The notes: a model not told the origin generated them from the letters alone. Counted from the first letter of the stretch, positions 22,460 through 33,693 are shown. The stretch: 64,000 nt of DNA from Athripsodes cinereus (GCA_947579605.1 OX388319.1:3100001-3164000), one strand, 5' to 3'. Translations and numbers: made by a program.

Positions 22460-22726
22460 AAATATTCTATCTATCTATACCATCACGGCATATCCCACAA
22501 GTGGGGAAGCCAGCAGACCAGCTGCATGTAAGAAACATGCAAGCTGTCCTCTCCGTGCCAATATAAAATCAAGACATTCTGGATGGGTGGCAAACCTCAT
22601 CACTGAATTTAAGATGTAAAATGTCTTAATTTTTTCGAACACCTGCCTTTTACAGGACACTCGAAAACTCACGTAGAAGAGTGGGAGACCAATCCTTACC
22701 GGGTGCTCCACGGTTACCACGGTCAC
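22460..22726 (-). repeat. Dispersed repeat family T, longest copy
   Basis: Read on the minus strand it runs from CCGTGGAGCACCCGGTAAGG to CACTTGTGGGATATGCCGTG, then GATGGTATAG and a short ATAG repeat. Another good copy is at 46435-46625 with a TAG repeat in the same place. Variable simple repeats at a fixed end suggest a SINE or LINE 3' terminus. The open frame in this copy is also open at 46435, but I see no known domain. Confidence 0.8.
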
Positions 22727-22838
22727 GTAAAAATACTTTAGAGTTTTAAATTTCTTTATTCACCAAATTCATGGGCCTGTAACCCGAAACATATATAATT
22801 GGCGAATAAAGAAATTTAAAACTCTAAAGTATTTTTAC
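22727..22838. repeat. Perfect 35-bp hairpin
   Basis: GTAAAAATACTTTAGAGTTT onward at 22727-22761 recurs as perfect reverse complement at 22804-22838, with a 42-base loop. It directly abuts the family T copy. It may be a tiny foldback element or a stalled-fork product; no function can be assigned. Confidence 0.8.
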
Positions 22839-24589
22839 TTATAATTTTTTTTAATAAATTTAGTTAACAATGTAACGATATTAAATTCACAAAAAAACGT
22901 ATATATTTATTTCATTAATACAATTATTATTGTATCGGCATTAACTTTGTTACACTTCATTTTAGATTATCAAAAAAAAAATGTTTTATGTTACTGTTGA
23001 GAGTAACATAAAACAAAAATAGTTAATATTTATTTTATTTTATTTGGTATATTTATTAATTTATTTCATAGAGACACACACAGTGGGTTGACAAATCATA
23101 TATGAAAACAAAAAGAGATGAATAATATTGATCTGATAAGGCTAACCCCCCAATTAAGCAAATATACTGCATATACATAACTAAAAAATACACGTATACC
23201 CGTAGTATATTCAAATTAGTAGAATTACACGATTTAAATAAAGTTCAGGTGGGTTCAGTTCAGATGGATAAGGACAGGAGCTTGTTTGTATAAAGAACCA
23301 CAAAACCTCCTTTAGTATGTATCTATCAAAGCCTTCGTCTTTACCGCAGTAGTAAATAATTAATTAGGTAACTGCCTTAGGCGATACTGATTAGAATTTA
23401 TAATGAGAGGCAGAGAGGAGAGAAATCAAGATATCATTGACAACATACCAATCAACTCAACACTATTAATTTGTCCATAATTTACGTGATAAATAATTCG
23501 CACGTGGATCAATGATGATTGATCAACTAAAGGTTGAGCGAATAATCTTAACAGCCTTTCAATGAAATATTTTTTCAGATTTTCACGGTCTTTATCATTG
23601 TGCCAAACAACGATCTTTCGATGAAGTTGAACGAAAATATGTACATTCACTAGCATTTCAATTTAGAACACGCATTTTTTTTATTTTTGAAACCTGATTT
23701 AACTGTTGTGTAATTAACACAGATTTTGGGAGTTATATAGGTTAAAAAAAGAAATATGTTTAATTTGAAATTAGTTTGAAATCTTATATATTAAATTCAG
23801 AACAGATAGCATTTATGGCATTACCAATGCTAAAAACGAAAAGTTGAATATAATTAGAGAATGAAGATTTATGATCACATACTAGTCTACTTTCAAACTC
23901 GTGTTTTCAAAACTTGACAATGGGAGGAAGGGGGGTGAAGAGTAGAAATTTCGAGTATAAGCTAAATCATAATCCTTATTTTATTGTTGTAGATCGCTGA
24001 TGGTGAAAGTCTGCCCACCCCTGATCTATTGAATAAATCAAATGCATATAAATGTGTTGACGTTGAATTCAAAATATGTATTCATGTATATGTAATACGC
24101 GTAACAACTTACATCATAAGAACTATAAAAGAAACTTCGTTGAAAGATATTATCGTGCTCTGAAATCATTTTGAACAATCTCTCTTCTAATGAGCAAGAA
24201 CAAGTTGAAAGCAAATATCTACACAAATGGACAACATTGTTCAATCAACTAAAGTTGTTCGATTTATATCGTAATATGTGAGCTTCCTTTCAGAATTATC
24301 ATTCTGTGAACGAAGGTGAAACCACAAAGCAGTGATTTAACCCTTTAAAGTCTAAGGGAAATATACTTCCCAAACATAATATAATCTAGATTTTCGAGGA
24401 TTTAAGTTGTAAAACTTGTTTATTTTTTGTCATAATTTGAAAACTAAAGGTTCAACTCATAATTATTTTTATTACAAAAGTATCTATTACATTTTTTATT
24501 CGACAAATGAACGTTGTTAAATCGAAATCTTATATGATATTGCTGATTTTTAATTATGTATTTTGTTTTATTTTTATTTATCTTGGCCG
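22839..24589. other. No feature recognised
   Basis: AT-rich, no supported gene. Two loosely similar stretches near 23500 and 24230 (ATCAACTAAAGTTG-like) might be remnants of one repeat. Confidence 0.35.
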
Positions 24590-24705
24590 GTAATACCGGC
24601 AAACTCTCCATTCACGACACAAGCTTTTAGTAGCTTACTGTGAAAGGTGTATAAGGTTGTATTTGGGTTTGGGTTATCTTTTTGAAAAAATACCAAAACA
24701 TTAAA
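24590..24705 (+). repeat. SINE S1, 5'-truncated
   Basis: CACGACACAAGCTTTTAGTA and TATAAGGTTGTATTTGGG match the S1 body; the tRNA-like head is mostly absent. Confidence 0.65.
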
Positions 24706-24717
24706 AAAAAAATTTTA

Positions 24718-24835
24718 ATCTTCACTGTAAATTGGTAACAATATTTCATATCAATACAAAGTACTTATAAATTTATCAGTTATTCAATTCAATGTAGGTA
24801 CAGGGGGCGAATTTATCGCTGGTAGGTATGCAATG
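24718..24835 (-). repeat. LINE 3' end, diverged
   Basis: The reverse complement resembles 10430-10628 (…GCGATAAATTCGCCCCCTG, TTACCAATTTACAGTGAAG). Confidence 0.5.
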
Positions 24836-25097
24836 TCAACCAAATAACCTGGTATTATTAAGATTTTAATTAATGTGGCTGCGTGTTGGCCACCCTTGGT
24901 ATTAACCAAATCTTCCAGGACGGACATGTGCTGAGCACTGAATAGGAGAATCATGCATGAATAATTTTAATAAAACAGTGACGGAAGCGAAAAGTGTATG
25001 CGAGGATAGGAGTAAGCGGCACTCGATACTTTCTGCCTACCCCAAAAAGGAAGCGGTGTGATGGTGATGACGTTGATATTTCAATTTCAGACCACAA

Positions 25098-25254
25098 GAT
25101 ACAAAAGTTGTCGACATTGAAGATAAAGTCTCCAAGCTAAAATGGCAATGGGCTGGTCGTGTGGCAAAGCGAGAGGATGGCAGGTGGACTTCCAGAATTC
25201 TTGAATGGAGGCCGTGGGAGGACAAAATAAGTTTTGGAAGACCCCAAAAAAGAT
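25098..25254 (+). pseudogene. LINE RT C-terminal relic (RTE/R1-like)
   Basis: An open stretch encodes VSKLKWQWAGRVAKREDGRW, then RILEWRPW and SFGRP before a stop. This is the familiar 'LKWQWAGHIARR.D.RW...LEWRP..GKR..GRP' end of insect endonuclease-reverse transcriptases. It lacks the RT core and is 5'-truncated. Confidence 0.75.
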
Positions 25255-25321
25255 GATATTGTCAAGGAAAAGTTTTAAAGACGCCTATATCCAGCAGTGA
25301 AGAGAAGAAGGCTAGAAGTAA

Positions 25322-25464
25322 TCGTGGTTAGATGGAAGAAATCACTATATAGTGATAATCTCGCCACTGCACATCATCACATTTTTTCTTGTGTATACCT
25401 ATTGCTTTATATTATTTGTTATATTAATGATGATGTGCAAGAAGAATAAAATAAATAAATAAAT
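25322..25464 (+). repeat. LINE/SINE 3' end with (AAAT)n tail
   Basis: Same unit as 12055-12192: GTGGTTAGATGGAAGAAATC, GATGATGTGCAAGAAGAATA and AAATAAATAAATAAAT. Confidence 0.65.
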
Positions 25465-25570
25465 ATGAAGAAAAACTATGACACCTTTGGTATAAAAAAT
25501 ATTTATGAAGTGTAGAGTTTGGCATAGATGGAAATCTTCAGACTCTTGCGGTGTTCGGGTGGACGTTCCC

Positions 25571-25887
25571 TCAATTACCAATAGGAATGTTATAGGCTAA
25601 AAGCAGGATCATAATACCAATTGGAATGTTATAGGCTAAAAGCAGGATCATAATACCAATAGGAATGTTATAGGCTAAAAGCAGGATCATAATACCAATA
25701 GGAATGTTATAGGCTAAAAGCAGGATCATAATACCAATAGGAATGTTATAGGCTAAAAGCAGGATCATGATACCAATAGGAATGTTATAGGCTAAAAGCA
25801 GGATCATAATACCAATAGGAATGTTATAGGCTAAAAGCAGGATCATAATACCAATAGGAATGTTATAGGGTAAAAGCAGGATCATAA
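25571..25887. repeat. 39-bp minisatellite, 8 units
   Basis: The unit ATACCAATAGGAATGTTATA + GGCTAAAAGCAGGATCATA repeats eight times with only a few substitutions. Since 39 is a multiple of 3 and no unit has a stop on the minus strand, it shows a 104-codon frame of eight 13-residue units (MILLLAYNIPIGI). I see no start context or splice evidence, so I treat the frame as a by-product of the array. Confidence 0.93.
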
Positions 25888-26165
25888 TATTAATTCATAC
25901 AAGAAACACATTATTTTATCATATCCACGTGTACGTATTTGAATGTATGTCATAATAATATATTGATACATGTTCTATTTGATTCAAATACATTCACGTA
26001 ATGTGTACATAGATAGATATTTACTAATACAAATAGCATTGATAATGATGATCGTATTATGATATTATTTATATACAGGTAATATTGTAATGTATGGGTA
26101 CCCTTCATAGTGATTATGATATTATATAAAAATTTGATTCACTTTGTAAGTATGTTTGTGTGCTT

Positions 26166-26290
26166 ATTTTTTGTTAGCTGAAAGAAGGGGTGGAAGAATG
26201 AGCTGACGTCGAGAACTACGTGGCTTGACCACGTGTGTTAAATTTTCTAGGACCGCCGCACGTTGAGTAAATAGTACCTACTGTGTTCCC
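26166..26290 (+). pseudogene. LINE RT C-terminal relic, decayed
   Basis: Nucleotide-level relative of 46770-46890 (GCTGAAAGAAGGGGTG, GTCGAGAACTACGTGGC), broken by frame changes. Confidence 0.5.
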
Positions 26291-26621
26291 ACGGGGCGAA
26301 TATTGTCAGGAATCCAAATTATCGAAAACCGTTTGACCGTGTGAACCGATTTTCAATAAATTTGAAAATTTTGGGATATGCCTGATATTATCTATCTTGA
26401 CATCAGAATTTATCTAGAACTACAAAACTTATCCAGAACTACATCAAAATCAAATCGCACCATTAGCACATTAATGTCATGTTTATGGACGTTTGACTTT
26501 TATTGAATTTGTTTTTTTTTTATGCATGCGTAATCATCCGGCATTTATGTCGTTTCATATGAATACCACATAACAGAAATCAGCGTGCGTGTATAGGAAT
26601 AGATGAAGCAAATAAAGTATA

Positions 26622-26765
26622 AATTTATTTATTTATTTATTTTATTCTTCACTGTACATTGGTTACAATATTACATAGTAAAATAGTGGCATAAAAATAA
26701 CAGTTATACAATTCAATGTACAGAGGGCGAGTTTAACGCTAAAATGCGATGTCTTCCAACTAATA
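26622..26765 (-). repeat. LINE 3' end with (AAATA)n tail
   Basis: The reverse complement matches 10430-10628: TTTATTTATTTTATTCTTCA, CTGTACATTGGTTACAATAT, GGGCGAGTTTAACGCTAAAA. Confidence 0.7.
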
Positions 26766-27164
26766 ACTTCCAACTAAATATACATAAATGTGGCGTTCCA
26801 TCGTCTCTTTCTACCCCGTTTGAGATACCGCTTATAATATCTAAGGGTATAAATAGATTTTGATTCGAAAATAAAAAAAGCAACATTCAAAAGAACCATA
26901 TTATGTTAAAATATTATAAATCAACTTCAATATCCGTACTTCACTGTCAATTTATAATAATAACTGTTATCTGACCCAAGTCGAGTATGAAGCTAGTTAG
27001 TATTATCTAGGTAGGTATGAATTATTTTGATAAGTGTGTCGGAAGGTACCTATGTATAAATAAAGTACTTACTCGTAACACATGTGTAACAATTTATTGT
27101 TAAAGTGGAAAATATTATGTAAATCAAATTACAAAAGTAAAACCGATTTTCAAGAATTATTGGT
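26766..27164. other. No feature recognised
   Basis: Nothing assigned. Confidence 0.4.
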
Positions 27165-27400
27165 TTAAGTAATCCCACAGAGTCCTCGACTAAGAAAAGG
27201 TCTTCACTCTTTTTTGCAAGCTTTCGAGTATTCTGCAAGGCGCAGTTGTTCGTTAAACATCACAAATAAGGCATAAAAAAAAATAATTCAGCGATGAAGT
27301 ATGTCATTCATTTAGAATTATATGTTTACTTTTGAAGAGGACGCTTTGCATGTTTATTTAAAACAGTTGGTCTATTGGCTATCTCAAGTGTGGATAACTG
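27165..27400 (+). repeat. Dispersed repeat family T, strongly diverged
   Basis: Order kept (CACTCTTTTTTGCAAGCTTT, CAGCGATGAAGTATGTCATT, GGACGCTTTGCATGTT, GGTCTATTGGCTATC) with many differences. Confidence 0.5.
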
Positions 27401-27760
27401 ATGTTGGGAACATATACAGTATACAGAAATACCATCCCCATCACAGCGCTTCCCTCACAGAGTAGGCAGGTAGGATTGAGCGTCACTTACTCTTATACTT
27501 GCAAACGTTTTTTTTTACCTAACATCCCTGCAATCCCACAAACGTGTTCTCATTTTTCTTGCTCTCAGAATTTGTCCGTCACTTAGAATATGATCTTTAT
27601 AATCATGCCTTAAGATACACTATATAATTACAATAATATAAAAGCTGTTTGTTTGTTTTGTATTAATAAAATAAAATATGTAAAATAAAAATAAATGCCA
27701 TTTAATCCTTGGAAGGCCATCCACGTTTCTAAGCACTCTCTGTTTTAATTATGAATACCC
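27401..27760. other. No feature recognised
   Basis: Nothing assigned. Confidence 0.4.
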
Positions 27761-28091
27761 TAATTACAAATGTTTGGAGTCAAAAAACTTTACAAATACC
27801 ACAAAAAATTAATCTACGCGCGACCAAGGTTTCAACAGGTAACCTGTCATTCTCAAGCGCAATATTTGACTAATCTATCTAATATAATCCATTAACCTAC
27901 AACCTATGTGCTAATGGTGGCCGTTATGCGGGGGATGATGACTTCTCCGAATTGGGTTAATAGATTATATTAGACAGATTAGTCAAATATTGCGCTTGAG
28001 AATGACAGGTTACCTGTTGAAACCTTGGTCGCGCGTAGATTAATTTTTTGTGGTATTTGTAAAGTTTTTTGACTCCAAACATTTGTAATTA
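27761..28091. mobile_element. 331-bp palindromic MITE flanked by TA
   Basis: Two arms of about 138 bp (27761-27898 and 27954-28091) are near-perfect reverse complements around a 55-base loop. The ends read TA|ATTACAAATGTTTGGAGTC and its mirror, so a TA duplication fits a Tc1/mariner-type cut-and-paste element. No coding capacity. Confidence 0.85.
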
Positions 28092-28867
28092 TGTTTAGAA
28101 ACTACCACAACGTTACCGAAATATATAAAACAAGAGTTTTATTCTACTATTGTTTTATTCGGTGAGAGAGACGTCTTTCGTCTTATAAGGACATTTTCAA
28201 TCAACAACTTTACCGCCAAATCAATAAATAATATTAAATATACCCTCTTTATCACTGTGTCCTCTTTCATTTTTCCATATGCCCAAACCTTCGTTCCTTA
28301 TTTGATTCATCTTGATTGAGACACAAACTTTTATTCCACTTTTTTCTCGTACCTATAACAACGATACGCACTCTTCCTCTCAGACTTTTAACACAACTTT
28401 TAAAGTTACACGTAGAACAAAGTTCAAAAACACACTAACATATATAAACATAATCATGTAGCTATGTACTTTTGTACGTATGTTTCATTCCTATGGTATG
28501 GTATTATATAGATGTAGGTGCTACGTGAATACTTTGAGTATTGTAATGTGTATTGATTGGCTCGTTATTGATTTTGGCCGGTCAATAAAATTCTCCCGTG
28601 TATTACATTTCAATTGTAAACAGTCAACTTGTGTGTACATTTACAATGAATACTGTATTATCTGAACCAATAAAAGGCCGATTTTTTTACTTAGAGTTAA
28701 AACTCCCTCTCACTCTCTCTTTCTGGCATTAGATCCTAGATACATGAGTGATGCTGCCATTATCAATCTCTATATGTATTGCAATCCGAATCAAAAGCAC
28801 AAAATAATAAAATAATACATTGTTTTCCGTTAACTTTAAATTAATGTTTTATTAATATTCTACACTC
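28092..28867. other. No feature recognised
   Basis: Includes a CT-rich stretch near 28700; no gene supported. Confidence 0.4.
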
Positions 28868-28990
28868 ATATATTAATTTATTTATTTTATTCTTCTTGCA
28901 CATCATCATTCACATAACAAAATCAACAAATCAGTTTACATAAGAAAAAATGTGATGATATGCAGAGGCGAGATTTCTTCCTCCTAACCA
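28868..28990 (-). repeat. LINE/SINE 3' end with (AAAT)n tail
   Basis: Reverse complement of the unit at 12055 and 25322 (ATTTATTTTATTCTTCTTGC, ACATCATCATT, AGGCGAGATTTCTTC). Confidence 0.6.
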
Positions 28991-29962
28991 CTATATTGCA
29001 GTTTGCTTTGTTTGCTTCTCTCAAGGGATATCGAAGAAGTGAAACCATAAGATTCCACACATGGGGATTTTGGCCTGCTAGCCCTCCAAGTTGCCCACCA
29101 TGTGACCTCACGTTAGTAGGTATACAAATTTAATCGGATAAATAAAAGTCTCCAGCCTTCTGAGCTACCCAGGTGGTCGATGGATCTCCTTCAATGGTGT
29201 GAGTAGAAAAGAATACTGTTTTTTTTTTAACTCATATAATTATGTACATAATAACGTGCATCATTGGTTAAAGGAAAGGATTTTACCCTTGATTGTCAGA
29301 TTAAAATTTAAAGATTATGACGTTATGAAAATAACGAGATGGATCAGGATATTCCAAGAGCACGAGCCTCGCTCAATTCTGGGGCAGGTTTATGATCAAA
29401 GAAATTGACAATAATATATTACTTCATTTTAATTTCTAATTTTATTTTTAATTCGACTTAACATTTCTATTTTTAATATTTGAGTCAGATAACGATTAGT
29501 TTCCTGTATTACAATGTACACAAAGGTGGTACATGAGCACACCTACTCAGGAAGGTTAAGCACATCATTTATGTATATTATTAATGAATGCTACTTACTA
29601 TATCTACTGAAAATACTGACTAATAATATTGTCGCTTCACAATACTCCTCTGTTGTCTATATAGCTCCGGGTGGAAATGCACATTATAAAACTACACACT
29701 TATTTAATACTAGAAATCTATTATGAATAACGAAAGACCTATCATCAAAAAGTTGGATATACCTAGGTACTTAGTTTCAAAACTTACTATTTTTCTTTTC
29801 TTTATACGAATAGGAATAACAAATTGTTTGGTGCTGAAAGAAATGAGGTGACTACGAACATTGCTTTAAAATCGGGAATTGTAAGCAAGACAAGAATTGC
29901 TTTTAACAAAAAATCTAAAATATTGGAATCTCCAAACATTGGTTGAAATCGGAAGACCCTTA
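28991..29962. other. No gene; LINE 3'UTR trace at 29350-29410
   Basis: CACGAGCCTCGCTCAATTCT at 29360 belongs to the UTR family seen at 19965 and 39340. Open frames here carry no motif. Confidence 0.4.
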
Positions 29963-30734
29963 GGGTAGAGTACGCTATATTGTACCGCCTATTAAATCGT
30001 ACCACCTCAATATTTCCGAAAGTACGCATATTTTTTATAACATTTTAACTCAAATTTCATTGCATAAACATTTCTATCATGTTGATGTATTCATTTGATT
30101 TGTTTGTGTCAAAATAAATATATCATGAACAAATTATTATTTTTTGGCAATTCGGTATAATTTTTTCAGTTGAAATCTAAGGGCATAACACATTCATGAG
30201 TAATTATATTACTTTGTTTATTACCGTTTTAATTCGAAATTTGTATAGTTTGAAAAAGTTTTTGCAATTCGAGCATAAGTTTTGAGTTTGGTTTGATATT
30301 TGTTGTTTTCTGATATTTGAGCGAGTTCGTTGAATCGTACCACTATGATGCTTCTAAATCGTACCGCTACGATATAGAGAACCTTTAGTAGTAAATACTT
30401 GGTATATTTTTAATTTATTTGGTAAATGGAAAACAATCTCAGATTGTTATGGTTCTTAGAGTAAATAGTTCTTTCTCCATATCACGTTGTACTAGGCTAA
30501 ATATATTTTAAGAAGTATTATTATTTGTTTCATTACTGTTGTGCTATTTTTTGTTTGAAATTTACGAAGAGGTACGATTTAAATACCAGTGGTACGATAT
30601 AGTAACCCGGTCTGCTATATCGTACCGATGACTACTTTTTTTTCAAAACTATTTTTTATTATGTTCATGTCACTTTTGACCTTCTTCAAAAAATCACTTT
30701 TCGCAAAACCGGTACAATTTAGACAACTCTCCCC
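29963..30734. mobile_element. TIR DNA element with repeated TCGTACC motifs
   Basis: The left end TA|GGGTAGAGTACGCTATAT and the right end, read inverted, TA|GGGGAGAGTTGTCTAAAT match at about four of five positions, followed by TTGTACCG in both. TA flanks both sides. Inside, (A/T)TCGTACC(A/G)C-like words recur in both orientations (30000, 30335, 30357, 30572, 30592, 30622), resembling sub-terminal transposase binding sites. No transposase frame is left. Confidence 0.65.
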
Positions 30735-30751
30735 TATTAAGACATTTGTCT

Positions 30752-30960
30752 GGAGAGTTCTACTATATGGTAGTGAGACGTGGAACATCAGCAAAAATGA
30801 AAGCAGACGTTTGGTTGCCTTTGAAATGAGGTGTTAAAAGACGCATGCTAAAGATTCGTTGATCACAACATGTTGAAAATGAGGTGTTGAAAAGAGTTGG
30901 CATAAGAAGGCGATACCTAAAAAATATTGTATTGGCTGCAACATCAGGCACCCAGATCTG
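30752..30960 (+). pseudogene. LINE RT thumb relic
   Basis: Encodes WRVLLYGSETWNIS, RRLVAFEMRC, then after a stop RMLKIRW-QHVENEVL in a nearby frame. This is the 'LLYGSETW....E.RRL..FE...RR.L.I.W..H..N..VL' segment after the RT palm. Frame breaks and a stop mark it as a relic. Confidence 0.75.
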
Positions 30961-31651
30961 CTCTGGTACATCGTCGAGGGCATGACTGAAGGCCATGTTT
31001 GTAGGGGCCACAATAGAGTGGCCTATATGGATCATGTGATGGAGGATATGCACTGACAGAACGTATTTAGAATTGAAAAGATTGGCAAAATATATGAAAA
31101 AAGAGAAGACCAATCCAAATCCGGATGATATATAAATTCCTATTGCTTGAAAACATATTTTCTGTTCTCGGTTTACCATTTTTTATATATTCAGGGCTAC
31201 ATATCGCACGCAACTGACTCACTCATTATTAAAAAAAAAGCAAAAACATATAGACAAAAAATAATAGTTAGGTATTTTTTTACGGTTTTCGTTACGCTAG
31301 GATAATGTTTATTCGAGTACGACCTTTAAGGTTAATAATAAAACTAAAACTTACAAAGATGTCTAGTAGAGCTTTATTGTTAGTTCAGATTTACTGAAAA
31401 AATGTCAACACAACTGAAAGATTCCCAAACGACTTAGTCTGTCTACATCCAACCATGAAAAATCAACAGAGCATGGTTAGTTTATTCTATGTGAGAATTT
31501 ATACTACATAAATACCTACTGGGATATCAGAAACAAAAGGTGTTGATCCGTGACTTTCTGAAAAGTAAAATAATTGAAAACAAACAAGAATAATTTGTGA
31601 TTCCGTATATTTTGAAATAGTTACATTACTTTTTACATTATTACGTCTAAT
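30961..31651. other. No feature recognised
   Basis: A 138-codon minus-strand frame (30763-31179) is a shadow across the RT relic and I reject it. Nothing else seen. Confidence 0.4.
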
Positions 31652-32158
31652 GTGGTGTTCTCACGAGGCGAATTTCGTTTGCATAAAAAACAAAATTCGT
31701 CGGTCTTTCATTGATCTTCTGACGTGTTCACACAATCCACCGGCATAGATTCAATTTGTCAGATGCGCTTTTATTTTGACGTTGTTTTCAAAATGGCGGA
31801 CGTCGACATGGAGATCGCGGAGGTTTTATTATTAGTTGAAAATAATACAGTAGAAGTTATAAGGCGCCTTTTAATTAAGGAAAAAAAACGCCACAAACTA
31901 ACAACAAGGATAACAACTGTTACGAAACGAGAAACATTACACAGTTTATAGGTCATGAAGTTTTTACCATAGATACGGATGACGTGCACATCTATGCATG
32001 CGCGCATCGTTCCACTAACGAAAAAAGTTGAAAGATGGTCAACTTGAGACGATATAGTTTTTACTGGTTTTATCGTTTCAGGCTGTCATTTGTTCACACG
32101 GTTCAAATGGCTGACGATATTTTGGTTTCCTGGAGATATTTACCTCGAGAGAACAACG
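31652..32158. mobile_element. Possible PIF/Harbinger-like short element
   Basis: The left end (TGTTCTCACGAGGCGAAT) and the right end read inverted (TGTTCTCTCGAGGTAAAT) are similar for about 50 bp, including ACAAAATTCGTCGG against CCAAAATATCGTCAGCC. The interior has a short plus-strand frame at 31792-31951 starting MADVDMEIAEVLLLVE and ending in a Lys/Arg-rich tail. That acid-then-basic layout is like the N terminus of Harbinger-type proteins, but this is only a resemblance. Confidence 0.5.
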
Positions 32159-32347
32159 TTTTAAATATGAGTGAATAAAATCGCTTTTATCAAACATACG
32201 TCACGATTATATTATCATCTGTTAACCCCAGTTTTGAAATAGACAAGAAGATAATAAACTCTAATTTCGGTTATCTTATTTATTTTATCAGATAAACGTT
32301 ATGTTCTGTAAACTTTATATTGTAGAATAACGTCGGTGCATTCGCAA

Positions 32348-32437
32348 GGCTCAATGGTCTATCGATTAGACGCAAAGAGATCGGATTAACTAATAAATCT
32401 GATTTTAAAATTCATGGTTCGAATCCATGGGTGAGCC
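32348..32437 (+). repeat. tRNA-Pro-like SINE head (family S2)
   Basis: GGCTCAATGGTCTATCGATT - GGTTCGAATCC - GGGTGAGCC. The ends pair (GGCTCA/TGAGCC), the T arm CATGG-TTCGAAT-CCATG is perfect, and the D arm GTCT/AGAC is present. The anticodon region is enlarged and irregular, so this is not a functional tRNA. GGCTCGNTGGTCTA is how eukaryotic tRNA-Pro begins. Better-matched heads are at 39690 and 47559. Confidence 0.7.
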
Positions 32438-32616
32438 GATTTTTTTTTCATCAAATCGTACTTCTTTTACGTCTCGTGGAATATCCCTGCAAAAAATAAG
32501 ACTCTAAACCCGTCCCGTATTTTTCGAGTGGCCTGTGAAATGCAAGGATTCACAAAAAATCACGTATAAAATATCTAACATCTTTTATGCAGTTTCAGCA
32601 GTGATGATATCATTTT

Positions 32617-32798
32617 GAGTTCGTCGGTAGCCTGGAGGTAGAGTCTCGGCCTCGTGAACATGAGGTTCGAGGTTCGATCCCAGGTGCCGGCAAACTCCCC
32701 TTTCACGACACAAGCTTTTAGCTTACTGTGAAAGGTGTATAAGGTTATATTTGAGTTTATAACAAAAACCCAGATATATCTTTTTTTTTAAAAAATCA
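32617..32798 (+). repeat. tRNA-derived SINE, family S1 (best copy)
   Basis: GAGTTCGTCGGTAGCCTGGA head, perfect B box GGTTCGATCCC, body CACGACACAAGCTTTTAGCT, end TATATCTTTTTTTTTAAA. The likely Pol III terminator is the final T run. Confidence 0.85.
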
Positions 32799-32814
32799 TA
32801 GATCCCGAATGTTG

Positions 32815-32895
32815 ATTTTTTAAGTATTGCACGGGGAAGATGTTCTCAATGAAAATTATATGCAGTATGTCCACTGGCTATCCCAGTTGTGGAAT
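32815..32895 (+). repeat. Dispersed repeat family T, fragment
   Basis: GCAGTATGTCCACTGGCTAT and CCCAGTTGTGGAAT resemble the family's last part. Confidence 0.4.
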
Positions 32896-33664
32896 ATTTC
32901 ATAATTGTATACCTATAGATTGAAATAGAGAGAAGGTTCAATTGAAAGATGGTACAATGAAACCAAATTGAATATTTAAAAAAATGTGGTCTAACATGGA
33001 TTCGAACCATTTCTTGTCTATTCTATGCCTACATATGCTAGCGACCTGATGTGTATACTTGACATAAATCCACAATATTATAATATAATAAGCAGGTTAT
33101 AATGATATGTATGACATATGCAATATAACGTAGATAAGATATTGCTAATATACATATGTAGGTACGTGGATATGATAAAACTTTTTTAATATCCCAATTG
33201 AATTCGGCTTCGCTTACGGTAAAATCATCTCTTGTCTATGGCAATACCATCAGGTATGTTCCCTATTCTGACTGTTTTACTTACACTTTAGATTTATTAA
33301 GATATTTTAAATTTATTTCTTTATTTCTTTCTCCATAATACGGCTTATTATAGTAAAAAAATATATATGGATATTTCACAGAACACATACAATTCTTTCT
33401 ATCACAAAATCAACAAGCAAAATACACAACAGAAGAAAAACTTCAAATAACGAATTTCCAAACAAAAAAACAAGTTGAGAAATTTTGACATAGGCAACAT
33501 TCATAGATAAAGACCGCAAACAATATTTAATAAAATTTTGTTTGAGTTTGTCCGAAAAAATTGCATAGTATTATAGATAAAGACTCCACAATTTTAAACA
33601 GGTTATTGACAGGAATTAGTCCATTGGCACAAATCAGCCCATGAAGGTTAAGTTGCCATAAATT
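32896..33664. other. No feature recognised
   Basis: AT-rich; nothing assigned. Confidence 0.4.
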
Positions 33665-33693
33665 TAAAAATAATAATAATAATAATAATAATA
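33665..33693. repeat. (TAA)n microsatellite, LINE target
   Basis: About nine TAA units directly before the Dong/R4-like coding end. The Bombyx Dong element is known to insert into TAA repeats, which makes this the probable integration site. Confidence 0.8.

Noticed and set aside
30763..31179. 138-codon minus-strand open frame
   Set aside because: It overlaps a plus-strand RT relic with clear motifs and has no recognisable domain; a shadow frame.
32348..32437. Functional tRNA gene
   Set aside because: Acceptor and T arms pair, but the anticodon region is enlarged and irregular and related copies sit inside repeats; a SINE head is more likely.
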